60,000 nt of DNA from Symsagittifera roscoffensis (GCF_963678635.1 NC_087067.1:43625829-43685828), one strand, 5' to 3'. Counted from the stretch's first letter, positions 38,621-52,189 are shown. Notes: a model not told the origin generated them from the letters alone. Program-made: numbers and translations.

Positions 38621-38693
38621 TACCCGCGGCGAGATTCGAACTCGCAATCTTCTGGTTAGGAGCCAGACGCCTTATCCATTAGGCCACGCGGGC
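38621..38693 (-). tRNA. tRNA-Arg(CCT), intact
   Basis: Exact consensus, next 763-bp step. Confidence 0.95.
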
Positions 38694-39383
38694 TGGATCA
38701 TCAGTTACATTATAGTTAATTTTCATTTTTCGCCATTCGGATTAAAGATTTTCAAAGAAGCAGGGGCCTGAAATTTAACAAGCTGATTTCCAGATGTATA
38801 CTTAGTAGCGAGCTAATAGCACGCCTCTGTATAATAAGATCAACACGTCACATTTTAAAAAATTTCGAGAGTACTGATTAAAAAATAATCGAGACAATAA
38901 TCTGACTTGCGGGAACTCAAAGAGATCTAGTTTTAAAATTAACCGCCGAAGAAGAACAAATAACAATGAGATTTCCAGATATCTTAATTTGTAACTCGTT
39001 TAATTTCAACTGCTAAAAAGATACGAAAACAAAAAAGGTAATAACTCAGCCAAAAAAATTCAAAATTTATTTGACTTTTTTATTGTTGCGATTCCTAGAT
39101 ACTTAAAAAGAAATACAATGATTTTCCGCCAAAAAAGAATGAACAGCCTTCAGATTGCTAGATATCTCAATTTGAAAACCGATTGATTAATTTCAACTGA
39201 AAATAGCTACGGAAATTTAAAAAAATGGACTAAAACAAAGTCAAAAACTCAAAATTAAAGTATGTTTTACTGCTGTAATTGCTGGAGATTTTGCGGAAAC
39301 TTGAAGTACAATGATTTAATAGAGCCACCCAAACGAAACTGCTATTAGCTTCAAACTTTTTACGGACAGATTCAGAGCTTTAC

Positions 39384-39456
39384 TACCCGCGGCGAGATTC
39401 GAACTCGCAATCTTCTGGTTAGGAGCCAGACGCCTTATCCATTAGGCCACGCGGGC
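39384..39456 (-). tRNA. tRNA-Arg(CCT), intact
   Basis: Exact consensus, next 763-bp step. Confidence 0.95.
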
Positions 39457-40146
39457 TGGATCATCAGTTACATTATAGTTAATTTTCATTTTTCGCCATT
39501 CGGATTAAAGATTTTCAAAGAAGCAGGGGCCTGAAATTTAACAAGCTGATTTCCAGATGTATACTTAGTAGCGAGCTAATAGCACGCCTCTGTATAATAA
39601 GATCAACACGTCACATTTTAAAAAATTTCGAGAGTACTGATTAAAAAATAATCGAGACAATAATCTGACTTGCGGGAACTCAAAGAGATCTAGTTTTAAA
39701 ATTAACCGCCGAAGAAGAACAAATAACAATGAGATTTCCAGATATCTTAATTTGTAACTCGTTTAATTTCAACTGCTAAAAAGATACGAAAACAAAAAAG
39801 GTAATAACTCAGCCAAAAAAATTCAAAATTTATTTGACTTTTTTATTGTTGCGATTCCTAGATACTTAAAAAGAAATACAATGATTTTCCGCCAAAAAAG
39901 AATGAACAGCCTTCAGATTGCTAGATATCTCAATTTGAAAACCGATTGATTAATTTCAACTGAAAATAGCTACGGAAATTTAAAAAAATGGACTAAAACA
40001 AAGTCAAAAACTCAAAATTAAAGTATGTTTTACTGCTGTAATTGCTGGAGATTTTGCGGAAACTTGAAGTACAATGATTTAATAGAGCCACCCAAACGAA
40101 ACTGCTATTAGCTTCAAACTTTTTACGGACAGATTCAGAGCTTTAC

Positions 40147-40219
40147 TACCCGCGGCGAGATTCGAACTCGCAATCTTCTGGTTAGGAGCCAGACGCCTTA
40201 TCCATTAGGCCACGCGGGC
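40147..40219 (-). tRNA. tRNA-Arg(CCT), intact
   Basis: Exact consensus, last full 763-bp step. Confidence 0.95.
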
Positions 40220-40908
40220 TGGATCATCAGTTACATTATAGTTAATTTTCATTTTTCGCCATTCGGATTAAAGATTTTCAAAGAAGCAGGGGCCTGAAAT
40301 TTAACAAGCTGATTTCCAGATGTATACTTAGTAGCGAGCTAATAGCACGCCTCTGTATAATAAGATCAACACGTCACATTTTAAAAAATTTCGAGAGTAC
40401 TGATTAAAAATAATCGAGACAATAATCTGACTTGCGGGAACTCAAAGAGATCTAGTTTTAAAATTAACCGCCGAAGAAGAACAAATAACAATGAGATTTC
40501 CAGATATCTTAATTTGTAACTCGTTTAATTTCAACTGCTAAAAAGATACGAAAACAAAAAAGGTAATAACTCAGCCAAAAAAATTCAAAATTTATTTGAC
40601 TTTTTTATTGTTGCGATTCCTAGATACTTAAAAAGAAATACAATGATTTTCCGCCAAAAAAGAATGAACAGCCTTCAGATTGCTAGATATCTCAATTTGA
40701 AAACCGATTGATTAATTTCAACTGAAAATAGCTACGGAAATTTAAAAAAATGGACTAAAACAAAGTCAAAAACTCAAAATTAAAGTATGTTTTACTGCTG
40801 TAATTGCTGGAGATTTTGCGGAAACTTGAAGTACAATGATTTAATAGAGCCACCCAAACGAAACTGCTATTAGCTTCAAACTTTTTACGGACAGATTCAG
40901 AGCTTTAC

Positions 40909-40981
40909 TACCCGCGGCGAGATTCGAACTCGCAATCTTCTGGTTAGGAGCCAGACGCCTTATCCATTAGGCCACGCGGGC
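40909..40981 (-). tRNA. tRNA-Arg(CCT), intact
   Basis: Exact consensus, 762-bp step. Its 5' flank switches to the TATCAGTGTTACG type and ends the run. Confidence 0.95.
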
Positions 40982-41709
40982 TGGACTCCGACACTTTTAT
41001 CAGTGTTACGTTTTACTTTTCGGCATTCGGATTAAAGATTTTCAAAGAAGCAGAGGCCTGAAATTTAACAAGCTGATTTCCAGATGTATACTTAGTAGCG
41101 AGCTAATGGCAGGCCTCTGTATAATAAGATCAACACGTCACGTTTTAAAAAATTTCGACAGAACTGATTAAAAAATAGTCAAGACAAAAATTTGACCTGC
41201 GGGAAATCAAAGAGATCTAGTTTTAAAGTTTTTTGCAGAATTTGTTTTTGACCAGCCTCGGGTAACCGCCGAAGAAGAATAAATAACAATCAGATTTCCA
41301 GATATCTTAATTTGTAACTCGTTTAATTTCAACTGCTAAAAAGAAACGAAAACAAAAAAGGTAAAAACTCAACAAAAAAATTCAAAGTATATTTGACTTC
41401 TTTATTGTTGCAATTCCTAGATACTTAAAAAGAAATACAATGATTTTCCGCCAAAAAAGAATGAACAGCCCCTTCAGATTGCTAGATATATCATTTTGAA
41501 AACCGATTAATTAATTTCAACTGAAAATAGCTACGGAAATTTTAAAAAATGGACTAAAACAAAGTCAAAAAATCAAAACTTAAGTATCTGTTTTACTGCT
41601 GTAATTGCTGGAGATTTTGCGAAAACTTGAAGTACATTGATTGAAAACAGCCACCGAATCGAAACTGCTGTTCGCTTCAAACTTTTTCCGGACAAATACA
41701 GAGTTTTAC

Positions 41710-41782
41710 TACCCTCGGCGAGATTCGAACGCGCAATCTTCTGGTTAGGAGCCAAACGCCTTATCCATTAGGCCACGCTGGC
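41710..41782 (-). pseudogene. tRNA-Arg(CCT) pseudogene
   Basis: Acceptor mismatches (GCCAGCG against CGAGGGT), A52 to C, and a change in the anticodon stem. Confidence 0.75.
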
Positions 41783-42359
41783 TCGATCATCAGTTTCATT
41801 ATAGTTAAGTTTCATTTTTCGCCATTCGGATTAAAGATTTTCAAAAAAGCAGAGGCCTGAATATTAACAAGCTGATTTCCAGATGTATACTTAGTAGCGA
41901 GCTAATGGCAGGCCTCTAAATAAAAAGATCAACAAGTCACATTTTAAAAAATTTCGAGAGTACTGATTAAAAAATAATCGAGACAATAATCTGACTTGCG
42001 GGAACTCAAAGAGATCTAGTTTTAAAATTAACCGCCGAAGAAGAACAAATAACAATGAGATTTCCAGATATCTTAATTTGTAACTCGTTTAATTTCAACT
42101 GCTAAAAAGATACGAAAACAAAAAAGGTAATAACTCAACAAAAAAAATTCAAAATTTATTTGACTTTTTTATTGTTGCGATTACTAGATACTTGCCGTAA
42201 AAAGAAATACAATGATTTTCTGCAAAAATGTCTCAAAATTTTATTCTATCCTCTTGAACTGGTCTGAACTTTAACAAATGGCTTAATTTTGATAGCATTT
42301 TTACCGTTAATTTTTCCTAGGATTCTTTGGGTTAAAAAGACCAGTCAACTTTATTTTCG

Positions 42360-42403
42360 CGCCGTGGTGAGACTTAGGCTCGCAATTTTGTGGCTAGAAA
42401 TGT
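42360..42403 (-). pseudogene. Half-B tRNA relic, truncated
   Basis: The relic ends after CTAGAAATGTG, which joins directly to TATTCTATTT. The rest of the relic and its flank are deleted. Confidence 0.65.
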
Positions 42404-42765
42404 GTATTCTATTTTACATTTTGAAATAAAGAAAAAACATTCAAACGTTCAGTAAAACAGCAACCTGAATTTATGCAAAAACTGATGAGACATTCGTTGA
42501 AACCCCAAAAAAAGAATGAACAGCCATCACATTGCTAGATGACTCATTTTGAAAACCGATTGATGAATTTCAACTAAAAATAGCTACGGAAATTTTAAAA
42601 ATAATTGGACTAAAACAAAGTCAAAAACTCAAAATTTAAGTATCTGTTTTACTGCTGGAATTGCTGGAGATTTTGCGGAAACTTGAGGTACAATGATTTA
42701 AAACAGCCACCCAATCGAAACTGCTATTAGCTTCAAACTTTTTACGGACAGATTCAGAGCTTTAC

Positions 42766-42838
42766 TACCCGCGGCGAGATTCGAATTCGCAATCTTCTGG
42801 TTAGGAGCCAGACGCCTTATCCATTAGGCCACGCGGGC
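42766..42838 (-). tRNA. tRNA-Arg(CCT) with G53 to A
   Basis: The single change breaks the universally conserved G53-C61 pair and touches the B box. Its partner at 44588, in the duplicated 1.82-kb segment, is intact. Confidence 0.5.
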
Positions 42839-43531
42839 TGGATCATCAGTTACATTATAGTTAATTTTCATTTTTCGCCATTCGGATTAAAGATTTTCAA
42901 AGAAGCAGGGGCCTGAATATTAACAAGCTGATTTCCAGATGTATACTTAGTAGCGAGCTAATGGCAGGCCTCTAAATAAAAAGATCAACAAGTCACATTT
43001 TAAAAAATTTCGAGAGTACTGATTAAAAATAATCGAGACAATAATCTGACTTGCGGGAACTCAAAGAGATCTAGTTTTAAAATTAACCGCCGAAGAAGAA
43101 CAAATAACAATGAGATTTCCAGATATCTTAATTTGTAACTCGTTTAATTTCAACTGCTAAAAAGATACGAAAACGAAAAAGGTAATAACTCAGCCAAAAA
43201 AATTCAAAATTTATTTGACTTTTTTATTGTTGCGATTCCTAGATACTTAAAAAGAAATACAATGATTTTCCGCCAAAAAAGAATGAACAGCCCCTTCAGA
43301 TTGCTAGATATATCATTTTGAAAACCGATTAATTAATTTCAACTGAAAATAGCTACGGAAATTTTAAAAAATGGACTAAAACAAAGTCAAAAACTCAAAA
43401 CTTAAGTATCTGTTTTACTGCTGTAATTGCTGGAGATTTTGCGAAAACTTGAAGTACATTGATTGAAAACAGCCACCGAATCGAAACTGCTGTTCGCTTC
43501 AAACTTTTTCCGGACAAATACAGAGCTTTAC

Positions 43532-43604
43532 TACCCTCGGCGAGATTCGAACGCGCAATCTTCTGGTTAGGAGCCAAACGCCTTATCCATTAGGCCACGC
43601 TGGC
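43532..43604 (-). pseudogene. tRNA-Arg(CCT) pseudogene
   Basis: Same lesions as the copy at 41710, its partner at an offset of 1,822 bp. Confidence 0.75.
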
Positions 43605-44180
43605 TCGATCATCAGTTTCATTATAGTTAAGTTTCATTTTTCGCCATTCGGATTAAAGATTTTCAAAAAAGCAGAGGCCTGAATATTAACAAGCTGATTT
43701 CCAGATGTATACTTAGTAGCGAGCTAATGGCAGGCCTCTAAATAAAAAGATCAACAAGTCACATTTTAAAAAATTTCGAGAGTACTGATTAAAAAATAAT
43801 CGAGACAATAATCTGACTTGCGGGAACTCAAAGAGATCTAGTTTTAAAATTAACCGCCGAAGAAGAACAAATAACAATGAGATTTCCAGATATCTTAATT
43901 TGTAACTCGTTTAATTTCAACTGCTAAAATGATACGAAAACAAAAAAGGTAATAACTCAACAAAAAAAATTCAAAGTTTATTTGACTTTTTTATTGTTGC
44001 GATTACTAGATACTTGCCGTAAAAAGAAATACAATGATTTTCTGCAAAAATGTCTCAAAATTTTATTCTATCCTCTTGAACTGGTCTGAACTTTAACAAA
44101 TGGCTTAATTTTGATAGCATTTTTACCGTTAATTTTTCCTAGGATTCTTTGGGTTAAAAAGACCAGTCAACTTTATTTTC

Positions 44181-44225
44181 GCGCCGTGGTGAGACTTAGG
44201 CTCGCAATTTTCTGGCTAGAAATGT
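44181..44225 (-). pseudogene. Half-B tRNA relic, truncated
   Basis: Same truncation as at 42360, from the 1.82-kb duplication. Confidence 0.65.
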
Positions 44226-44587
44226 GTATTCTATTTTACATCTTGAAATAAAGAAAAAACATTCAAACGTTCAGTAAAACAGCAACCTGAATTTATGCAA
44301 AAACTGATGAGACATTCGTTGAAACCCCAAAAAAAGAATGAACAGCCATCACATTGCTAGATGACTCATTTTGAAAACCGATTGATGAATTTCAACTAAA
44401 AATAGCTACGGAAATTTTAAAAATAATTGGACTAAAACAAAGTCAAAAACTCAAAATTTAAGTATCTGTTTTACTGCTGGAATTGCTGGAGATTTTGCGG
44501 AAACTTGAGGTACAATGATTTAAAACAGCCACCCAATCGAAACTGCTATTAGCTTCAAACTTTTTACGGACAGATTCAGAGCTTTAC

Positions 44588-44660
44588 TACCCGCGGCGAG
44601 ATTCGAACTCGCAATCTTCTGGTTAGGAGCCAGACGCCTTATCCATTAGGCCACGCGGGC
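44588..44660 (-). tRNA. tRNA-Arg(CCT), intact
   Basis: Exact consensus and the last perfect copy in the window. Just downstream the TTAAAACAG variant gives a minus-strand T4 much closer (roughly 60-70 nt) than in the 763-bp units. Confidence 0.93.
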
Positions 44661-45710
44661 TGGATCATCAGTTACATTATAGTTAATTTTCATTTTTCGC
44701 CATTCGGATTAAAGATTTCCAAAGAAGCAGGGGCCTGAAATTTAACAAGCTGATTTCCAGATGTATACTTAGTAGCGAGCTAATAGCAAGCTTCTGTATA
44801 ATAAGTTCAACACGTCACATTTTAAAAAATTTCGAAAGAACTGATTAAAAAATAATCGAGACAAAAATCTGACTTGCGGGAACTCAAAGAGACCTAGTTT
44901 TAAAATGTTTTGAAGAAATTTTTTTTGACCAGCCTCGGGTAACCGCCGAAAAAGAATAAGTAACAATGAGATTTCCAGATATCTTAATTTGTAACTCGTT
45001 TAATTTCAACTGCTAAAAAGATACGAAAACAAAAAAGGTAATAACTCAACAAAAAAAATTCAAAATTTATTTGACTTTTTTATTGTTGCGATTACTAGAT
45101 ACTTGCCGTAAAAAGAAATACAAGGATTTTCTGCAAAAATGTCTCAAAATTTTATTCTATCCTCTTGAACTGGTCTGAACTTTAACAAATGGCTTAATTT
45201 TGATAGCATTTTTACCGTTAATTTTTCCTAGGATTCTTTGGGTTAAAAAGACCAGTCAACTTTATTTTCGCGCCGTGTTGAGACTTAGGCTCGCAATTTT
45301 CTGGCTAGAAATGTGAAGAGTTAACCCAACGCCACGTCGAATATACTGTGTATTCTATTTTCATTTTGAAATAAAGAAAAAACATTCAAACGTTCAGTAA
45401 AACAGCAATCTGAATTTACGCAAAAACTGATGAGACATTCGTTGAAACCCCAAAAAAAGAATGAACAGCCATCACATTGCTAGATGACTCATTTTGAAAA
45501 CCGATTGATGAATTTCAACTAAAAATAGCTACGGAAATTTTAAAAATAATTGGACTAAAACAAAGTCAAAAACTCAAAATTTAAGTATCTGTTACACTGC
45601 TGGAATTGCTGGAGAGTTTGCGGAAACTTGAGGTACAATGATTTAAAACAGCCACCCAATCGAAACTGCTATTAGCTTCAAACTTTTACGGGACAAATAC
45701 AGAGCTATAC

Positions 45711-45783
45711 TGCCCGCGATGAGATTCGAACGCGCAATCTTCTGGATAAGAGCCAGACGCCTTATCCATTAGGCCACGCTGGC
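45711..45783 (-). pseudogene. tRNA-like copy with anticodon CTT (Lys)
   Basis: The stem TCTGG/CCAGA is intact and the loop is CTCTTAT, giving anticodon CTT (Lys). The acceptor is GCCAGCG, and A52 to C and other T-arm changes suggest loss of function. Confidence 0.75.
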
Positions 45784-46833
45784 TGGATCATCAGTTTCAT
45801 TATAGTTATGTTTTATTTTTCCCCATTCGGATTATAGATTTTCAAAGAAGCAGGGGCCTGAAATTTAACAAGCTGATTTCCAGATGTAGACTTAGTGGCG
45901 AGCTAATGGCAGGCTTCTGTATAATAAGATCAACACGTCACATTTTAAAAAGTTTCGAAAGAACTGATTAAAAAATAATAGAGACAATAATCTGACTTGC
46001 GGGAACTCAAAGAGATCTAGTTTTAAAATTTTTTGAAGAAATTGTTTTGACCAGCCTCGGGTAACCGCCGAAGAAGAATAAATAACAATGAGATTTCCAA
46101 GATATCTTAATTTGTAACTCGTTTAATTTCAACTGCTAAAATGATACAAAAACAAAAAAGGTATTAGCTCAACAAAAAAAATTCAAAGTTTATTTGACTT
46201 TTTTCTGTTGCGGTTGCTAGATACTTGCCAGAAAATGAAATACAATGATTTTCTACAAAAATAACTCAAAGATTTTTTTATCCTCTTGAACTGGTCTGAA
46301 CTTTAACAAATGGCTTAATTTTGATAGCATTTTTTACCGTTATTTTTTCCTAGGATTCTTTGGGTTAAAAAAGACCAGTCAACTTTATTTTCGCGCCGTG
46401 GTGAGATTTGGCCTCGCAATTTTCTGGCTAGAAAGGCGGAGAGTTAACTCAAAGCCAAGTCGAATATATAGTGTATTCTATTACACATTTTGAAATAAAG
46501 TAAAAATATTCAAACTTTCAGTAAAACAGCAATCTGAACTTACGCAAAAACTGATGAGACATTCGTTGAATCCCCAAAAAAAGAATGAACAGCCTTCAGA
46601 TTGCTAGATATCTCATTTTAAAAACCGATTAATTAATTTCAACTGAAAATAGCTACGGAAATATTAAAAAAAATGGACTAAAACAAAGACAAAAACTCAA
46701 AATTTAAGTACCTGTTTTACTGCTGTAATTGCTGGAGAGTTTGCGAAAACTTGAGGTACAATGATTTAATACAGCCAAACAATCGAAACTGCTATTAGCT
46801 TCAAACGTTTTCCGGACAGATTCAGAGCTTTAC

Positions 46834-46906
46834 TACCCGCGTCGAGATTCGAACTCGCAATCTTCAGATTAGGAGCCAGACGCCTTATCCATTAGGCCAC
46901 GCGGGC
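46834..46906 (-). pseudogene. tRNA-Arg(CCT), anticodon stem and T stem damaged
   Basis: C39 to U and A41 to U weaken the anticodon stem. C65 to A breaks a T-stem pair. The acceptor is intact. Confidence 0.65.
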
Positions 46907-47951
46907 TGGATCATCAGTTACACTATAGTTAATTTTGATTTTTCGCCATTCGGATTAAAGATTTTCAAAGAAGCAGGGGCCTGAAATTTAACAAGCTGAT
47001 TTCCAGATGTATATTTAGTAGCGAGCTAATAGCACGCCTCTGTATAATAAGTTCAACACTTCAAATTTTAAAAAATTTCGAAAGACTGATTAAAAAATAA
47101 TCAAGACAATCATCTGACTTGCGGGAACTCAAAGAGACCTAGTTTGAAAATTTTTTGAAGAATTTTTTTTTGACCAGCCTCGGATAACCGCCGAAGAAGA
47201 ATAAATAACAATGAGATTTCCAGATATCTTAATTTGTAACTCGTTTAATTTCAACTGCTAAAAAGATACGAAAACAAAAAAGGTAATAACTCAACAAAAA
47301 AAATTCAAAATTTATTTGACTTTTTTCTGTTGCGGTTGCTAAATACTTGCCAGAAAATGAAATACAATGATTTTCTACGAAAGTGTCTCAAATTTTTTTT
47401 CTATCCTCTTGAACTGGTCTGAACTTTAACAATTGGCTTAATTTTGATAGCATGTTTTACCGTTAATTTTTCCTAGGATTCTTTGGGTTAAAAAAGACCA
47501 GTCAAGTTTATTTTCCCGCCGTGGTGAAATTTGGCCTCGCAATTTTCTGGCTAGAAAGGTGGAGAGTTAACCCAAAGCCACGTCGAATATATTGTGTATT
47601 CTATTAAACATTTTGAAATAAAGGAAAAATATTCAAACTTTCAGTAAAACAGCAACCTGAACTTACGCAAAAACTGATGAGACATTCGTTGAACCGCCAA
47701 AAAAGAATGAACAGCCTTCAGATTGCTAGATATCTCAATTTGAAAACCGATTGATTAATTTCAACTGAAAATAGCTACGGAAATTTAAAAAATTGGACTA
47801 AAACAAAGTCAAAAACTCAAAATTAAAGTATGTTTTACTGCTGTAATTGCTGGAGATTATGCGGAAACTTGAAGTACAATGATTTAATAGAGCCACCCAA
47901 ACGAAACTGCTATTAGCTTCAAACTTTTTACGGACAGATTCAGAGCTTTAC

Positions 47952-48024
47952 TACCCGCGGCGAGATTCGAGCTCGCAATCTTCAGATTAGGAGCCAGACG
48001 CCTTATCCATTAGGCCACGCGGGC
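47952..48024 (-). pseudogene. tRNA-Arg(CCT), anticodon stem damaged
   Basis: Same C39/A41 changes as the left neighbour, plus U54 to C in the T loop. Confidence 0.65.
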
Positions 48025-49074
48025 TGGATCATCAGTTACACTATAGTTAACTTTGATTTTTCGCCATTCGGATTAAAGATTTTCAAAGAAGCAGGGGCCT
48101 GAAATTTAACAAGCTGATTTCCAGATGTATACTTAGTAGCGAGCTAATAGCACGCCTCTGTATAATAAGTTCAACACGTCACATTTTAAAAAATTCCGAA
48201 AGAACTGATTAAAAAATAATCAAGACAATCATCTGACTTGCGGGAACTCAAAGAGACCTAGTTTGAAAATTTTTTGAAGAAATTTTTTTTGACCAGCCTC
48301 GGATAACCGCCGAAGAAGAATAAATAACAATGAGATTTCCAGATATCTTAATTTGTAACTCGTTTAATTTCAACTGCTAAAAAGATACGAAAACAAAAAA
48401 GGTAATAACTCAACAAAAAAAATTCAAAGTTTATTTGACTTTTTTCTGTTGCGGTTGCTAGATACTTGCCAGAAAATGAAATACAATGATTTTCTACAAA
48501 AATAACTCAAAGTTTTTTTCTATCCTCTTGAACTGGTCTGAACTTTAACAAATGGCTTAATTTTGATAGCATTTTTTACCGTTAATTTTTCCTAGGATTC
48601 TTTGGGTTAAAAAAGACCAGTCAACTTTATTTTCGCGCCGTCGTGAGATTTGGCCTCGCAATTTTCTGGCTAGAAAGGCGGAGAGTTAACTCAAAGCCAA
48701 GTCGAATATATAGTGTATTCTATTACACATTTTGAAATAAAGTAAAAATATTCAAACTTTCAGTAAAACAGCAATCTGAACTTACGCAAAAACTGATGAG
48801 ACATTCGTTGAATCCCCAAAAAAAGAATGAACAGCCTTCAGATTGCTAGATTTCTCATTTTAAAAACCGATTAATTAATTTCAACTGAAAATAGCTACGG
48901 AAATATTAAAAAAATGGACTAAAACAAAGACAAAAACTCAAAATTTAAGTACCTGTTTTACTGCTGTAATTGCTGGAGAGTTTGCGAAAACTTGAGGTAC
49001 AATGATTTAATACAGCCAACCAATCGAAACTGCTATTAGCTTCAAACTTTTTCCGGACAGATTCAGAGCTTTAC

Positions 49075-49147
49075 TACCCGCGGCGAGATTCGAACTCGCA
49101 ATCTTCAGATTAGGAGCCAGACGCCTTATCCATTAGGCCACGCGGGC
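49075..49147 (-). pseudogene. tRNA-Arg(CCT), anticodon stem damaged only
   Basis: Only the C39-to-U and A41-to-U changes differ from consensus. Confidence 0.55.
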
Positions 49148-50187
49148 TGGATCATCAGTTACACTATAGTTAATTTTGATTTTTCGCCATTCGGATTAAA
49201 GATTTTCAAAGAAGCAGGGGCCTGAAATTTAACAAGCTGATTTCCAGATGTATACTTAGTAGCGAGCTAATAGCACGCCTCTGTATAATAAGTTCAACAC
49301 GTCACATTTTAAAAAATTTCGAAAGAACTGATTAAAAAATAATCAAGACAATCATCTGACTTGCGGGAACTCAAAGAGACCTAGTTTGAAAATTTTTTGA
49401 AGAAATTTTATTTGACCAGCCTCGGATAACCGCCGAAGAAGAATAAATAACAATGAGATTTCCAGATATCTTAATTTGTAACTCGTTTAATTTCAACTGC
49501 TAAAAAGATACGAAAACAAAAAAGGTAATAACTCAACAAAAAAAATTCAAAGTTTATTTAACTTTTTTCTGTTGCGGTTGCTAAATACTTGCCAGAAAAA
49601 GAAATACAATGATTTTCTACGAAAATGTCTCAAATTTTTTTTCTATCCTCTTGAACTGGTCTGAACTTTAACAAATGGCCTAATTTTGATAGCATGTTTT
49701 ACCGTTAATTTTTCATAGGATTCTTTGGGTTAAAAAAGACCAGTCAATTTTTTTTCCCGCCGTGGTGAGATTTGGCCTCGCAATTTTCTGGCTAGAAAGG
49801 TGGAGAGTTAACCCAAAGCCACGTCGAATATATTGTGTATTCTATTAAACATTTTGAAATAAAGGAAACATATTGAAACTTTCCGTAAAACAGCAATCTG
49901 AACTTACGCAAAAACTGATGAGACATTCGTTAAACCGCCAAAAAAGAATGAACAGCCTACAGATTGCTAGATATCTCATTTTGAAAACCGATTGATTAAT
50001 TTCAACTGAAAATTGCTACGGAAAATTAAAAAAAATGGACTAAAACAGTGTCAAAAACTCAAAATTAAAGTATCTGCTTTACTTGCTGGAGATTTTGCGG
50101 AAACTTGAAGTACAATGATTTAATAGAGCCACCCAAACGAAACTGCTATTAGCTTCAAACTTTTTACGGACAGATTCAGAGCTTTAC

Positions 50188-50260
50188 TACCCGCGTCGAG
50201 ATTCGAACTCGCAATCTTCTGGTTAGGAGCCAGACGCCTTATCCATTAGGCCACGCGGGC
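50188..50260 (-). tRNA. tRNA-Arg(CCT), one T-stem mismatch
   Basis: C65 to A is the only difference from consensus. Confidence 0.55.
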
Positions 50261-51308
50261 TGGATCATCAGTTACATTATAGTTAATTTTCATTTTTCGC
50301 CATTCGGATTAAAGATTTTCAAAGAAGCAGGGGCCTGAAATTTAACAAGCTGATTTCCAGATGTATACTTAGTAGCGAGCTAATAGCACGCCTCTGTATA
50401 ATAAGTTCAACAAGTCACATTTTAAAAAATTTCGCAAGAACTGATTAAAAAATAATCAAGACAATAATCTGACTTGCGGGAACTCAAAGGGACCTAGTTT
50501 TAAAAATTTTTGAAGCAATTTTTTTTGACCAGCCTCGGGTAACCGTCGAAGAAGAATAAATAACAAAGAGATTTCCAGATATCTTAATTTGTAACTTGTT
50601 TAATTTCAACTGCTAAAAAAATACGAAAACAAAAAAGGTAATGACTCAACAAAAAAAATTCAAAGTTTATTTGACTTTTTTTCTATTGCGGTTGCTAAAT
50701 ACTTGCCAGAAAATGAAATACAATGATTTTATACGAAAGTGTCTCAAATTTTTTTTCTATCCTCTTGAACTGGTCTGAACTTTAACAATTGGCTTAATTT
50801 TGATAGCATGTTTTACCGTTAATTTTTCCTAGGATTCTTTGGGTTAAAAAAGACCAGTCAACTTTATTTTCCCGCCGTGGTGAAATTTGGCCTCGCAATT
50901 TCCTGGCTAGAAAGGTGGAGAGTTAACCCAAAGCCAAGTCGAATATATTGTGTATTCTATTAAACATTTTGAAAAAAGGAAAAATATTCAAACTTTCAGT
51001 AAAACAGCAATCTGAACTTACGCAAAAACTGATGAGACATTCGTTGAACCGCTAAAAAAGAATGAACATCCTTCAGATTGCTAGACATCTCAATTTGAAA
51101 ACCGATTGATTAATTTCAACTGAAAATAGCTACGGAAATTTAAAAAAATGGACTAAAACAAAGTCAAAAACTCAAAATTAAAGTATCTGCTTTTCTGCTG
51201 TAATTGCTGGAGATTTTGCGGAAACTTGAAGTACAATGATTTAATAGAGCCACCCAAACGAAACTGCTATTAGCTTCAAACTTTTTTCGGACAGATTCAG
51301 AGCTTTAC

Positions 51309-51381
51309 TACCCTCGGCGAGATTCGTACTCGCAATCTTCTGGTTAGGAGCCAGACGCCTTATCCATTAGGCGACGCGGGC
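51309..51381 (-). pseudogene. tRNA-Arg(CCT) pseudogene
   Basis: T-loop, acceptor and D-arm-edge substitutions. The 5' flank is the TATCAGTGTTACG type. Confidence 0.7.
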
Positions 51382-52116
51382 TGGACTCCGACACTTTTAT
51401 CAGTGTTACGTTTTACTTTTCGGCATTCGGATTAAAGATTTTCAAAGAAGCAGAGGCCTGAAATTTAACAAGCTGATTTCCAGATGTATACTTAGTAGCG
51501 AGCTAATGACAGGCCTCTGTATAATAAGATCAACACGTCACGTTTTAAAAATTTTCGACAGAAGTGATTAAAAAATAGTCAAGACAAAAATCTGACCTGC
51601 GGGAAATCAAAGAGATCTAGTTTAAAAGTTTTTTGCAGAATTTGTTTTTGACCAGCCTCGGGTAACCGCCGAAGAAGAATAAATAACAATCAGATTTCCA
51701 GATATCTTAATTTGTAACTCGTTTAATTTCAACTGCTAAAAAGAATTGAAAACAAAAAAGGTAAAAACTCAACAAAAAAAAATTCAAAGTTTATTTGACT
51801 TCTTTATTGTTGCGATTCCTAGATACTTGCCGTAAAAAGAAATACAAAGATTTTCCGCCAAAAAAGAATGAACAGCCCCATCAGATTGCTAGATATATCA
51901 TTTTGAAAACCGATTAATTAATTTCAACTGAAACTAGCTACGGAAAATTTAAAAAATGGACTAAAACAAAGTCAAAAACTCAAAACTTAAGTATCTGTTT
52001 TACTGCTGTAATTGCTGGAGATTTTGCGAAAACTTGAATTACATTGATTTAAAACAGCCACCGAATCAAAACTGCTGTTCGCTTCAAACTTTTTCCGGAC
52101 AAATACAGAGTTTTAC

Positions 52117-52189
52117 TACCCGCGGCGAGATTCGAACGCGCAATCTTCTTGTTAGGATCCAGACGCCTTATCCATTAGGCCACGCTGGC
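52117..52189 (-). pseudogene. tRNA-Arg(CCT) pseudogene
   Basis: The anticodon stem 3' strand is mutated and loop nt 32 is A. A52 to C, and the acceptor is GCCAGCG. Confidence 0.7.

Larger units (their letters stand above)
33251..40990. repeat. Array block 6: homogeneous 763-bp deletion-derivative units
   Basis: tRNAs recur at exactly 763 bp from 34806 to 40147; the last step is 762 bp because one A is missing near 40408. Relative to the 1.07-kb unit, about 300 bp are missing. The join AAAATT|AACCGCC removes part of half B. The join GATTTT|CCGCC removes the entire decayed half-B tRNA. A small loss follows CTAGATACTT. All ten full-length tRNAs in the block are exact consensus copies; one truncated copy sits at 34561-34620. 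The short TATCAGTGTTACG flank follows both the tRNA at 33033 and the one at 40909, bracketing the run. Confidence 0.95.
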
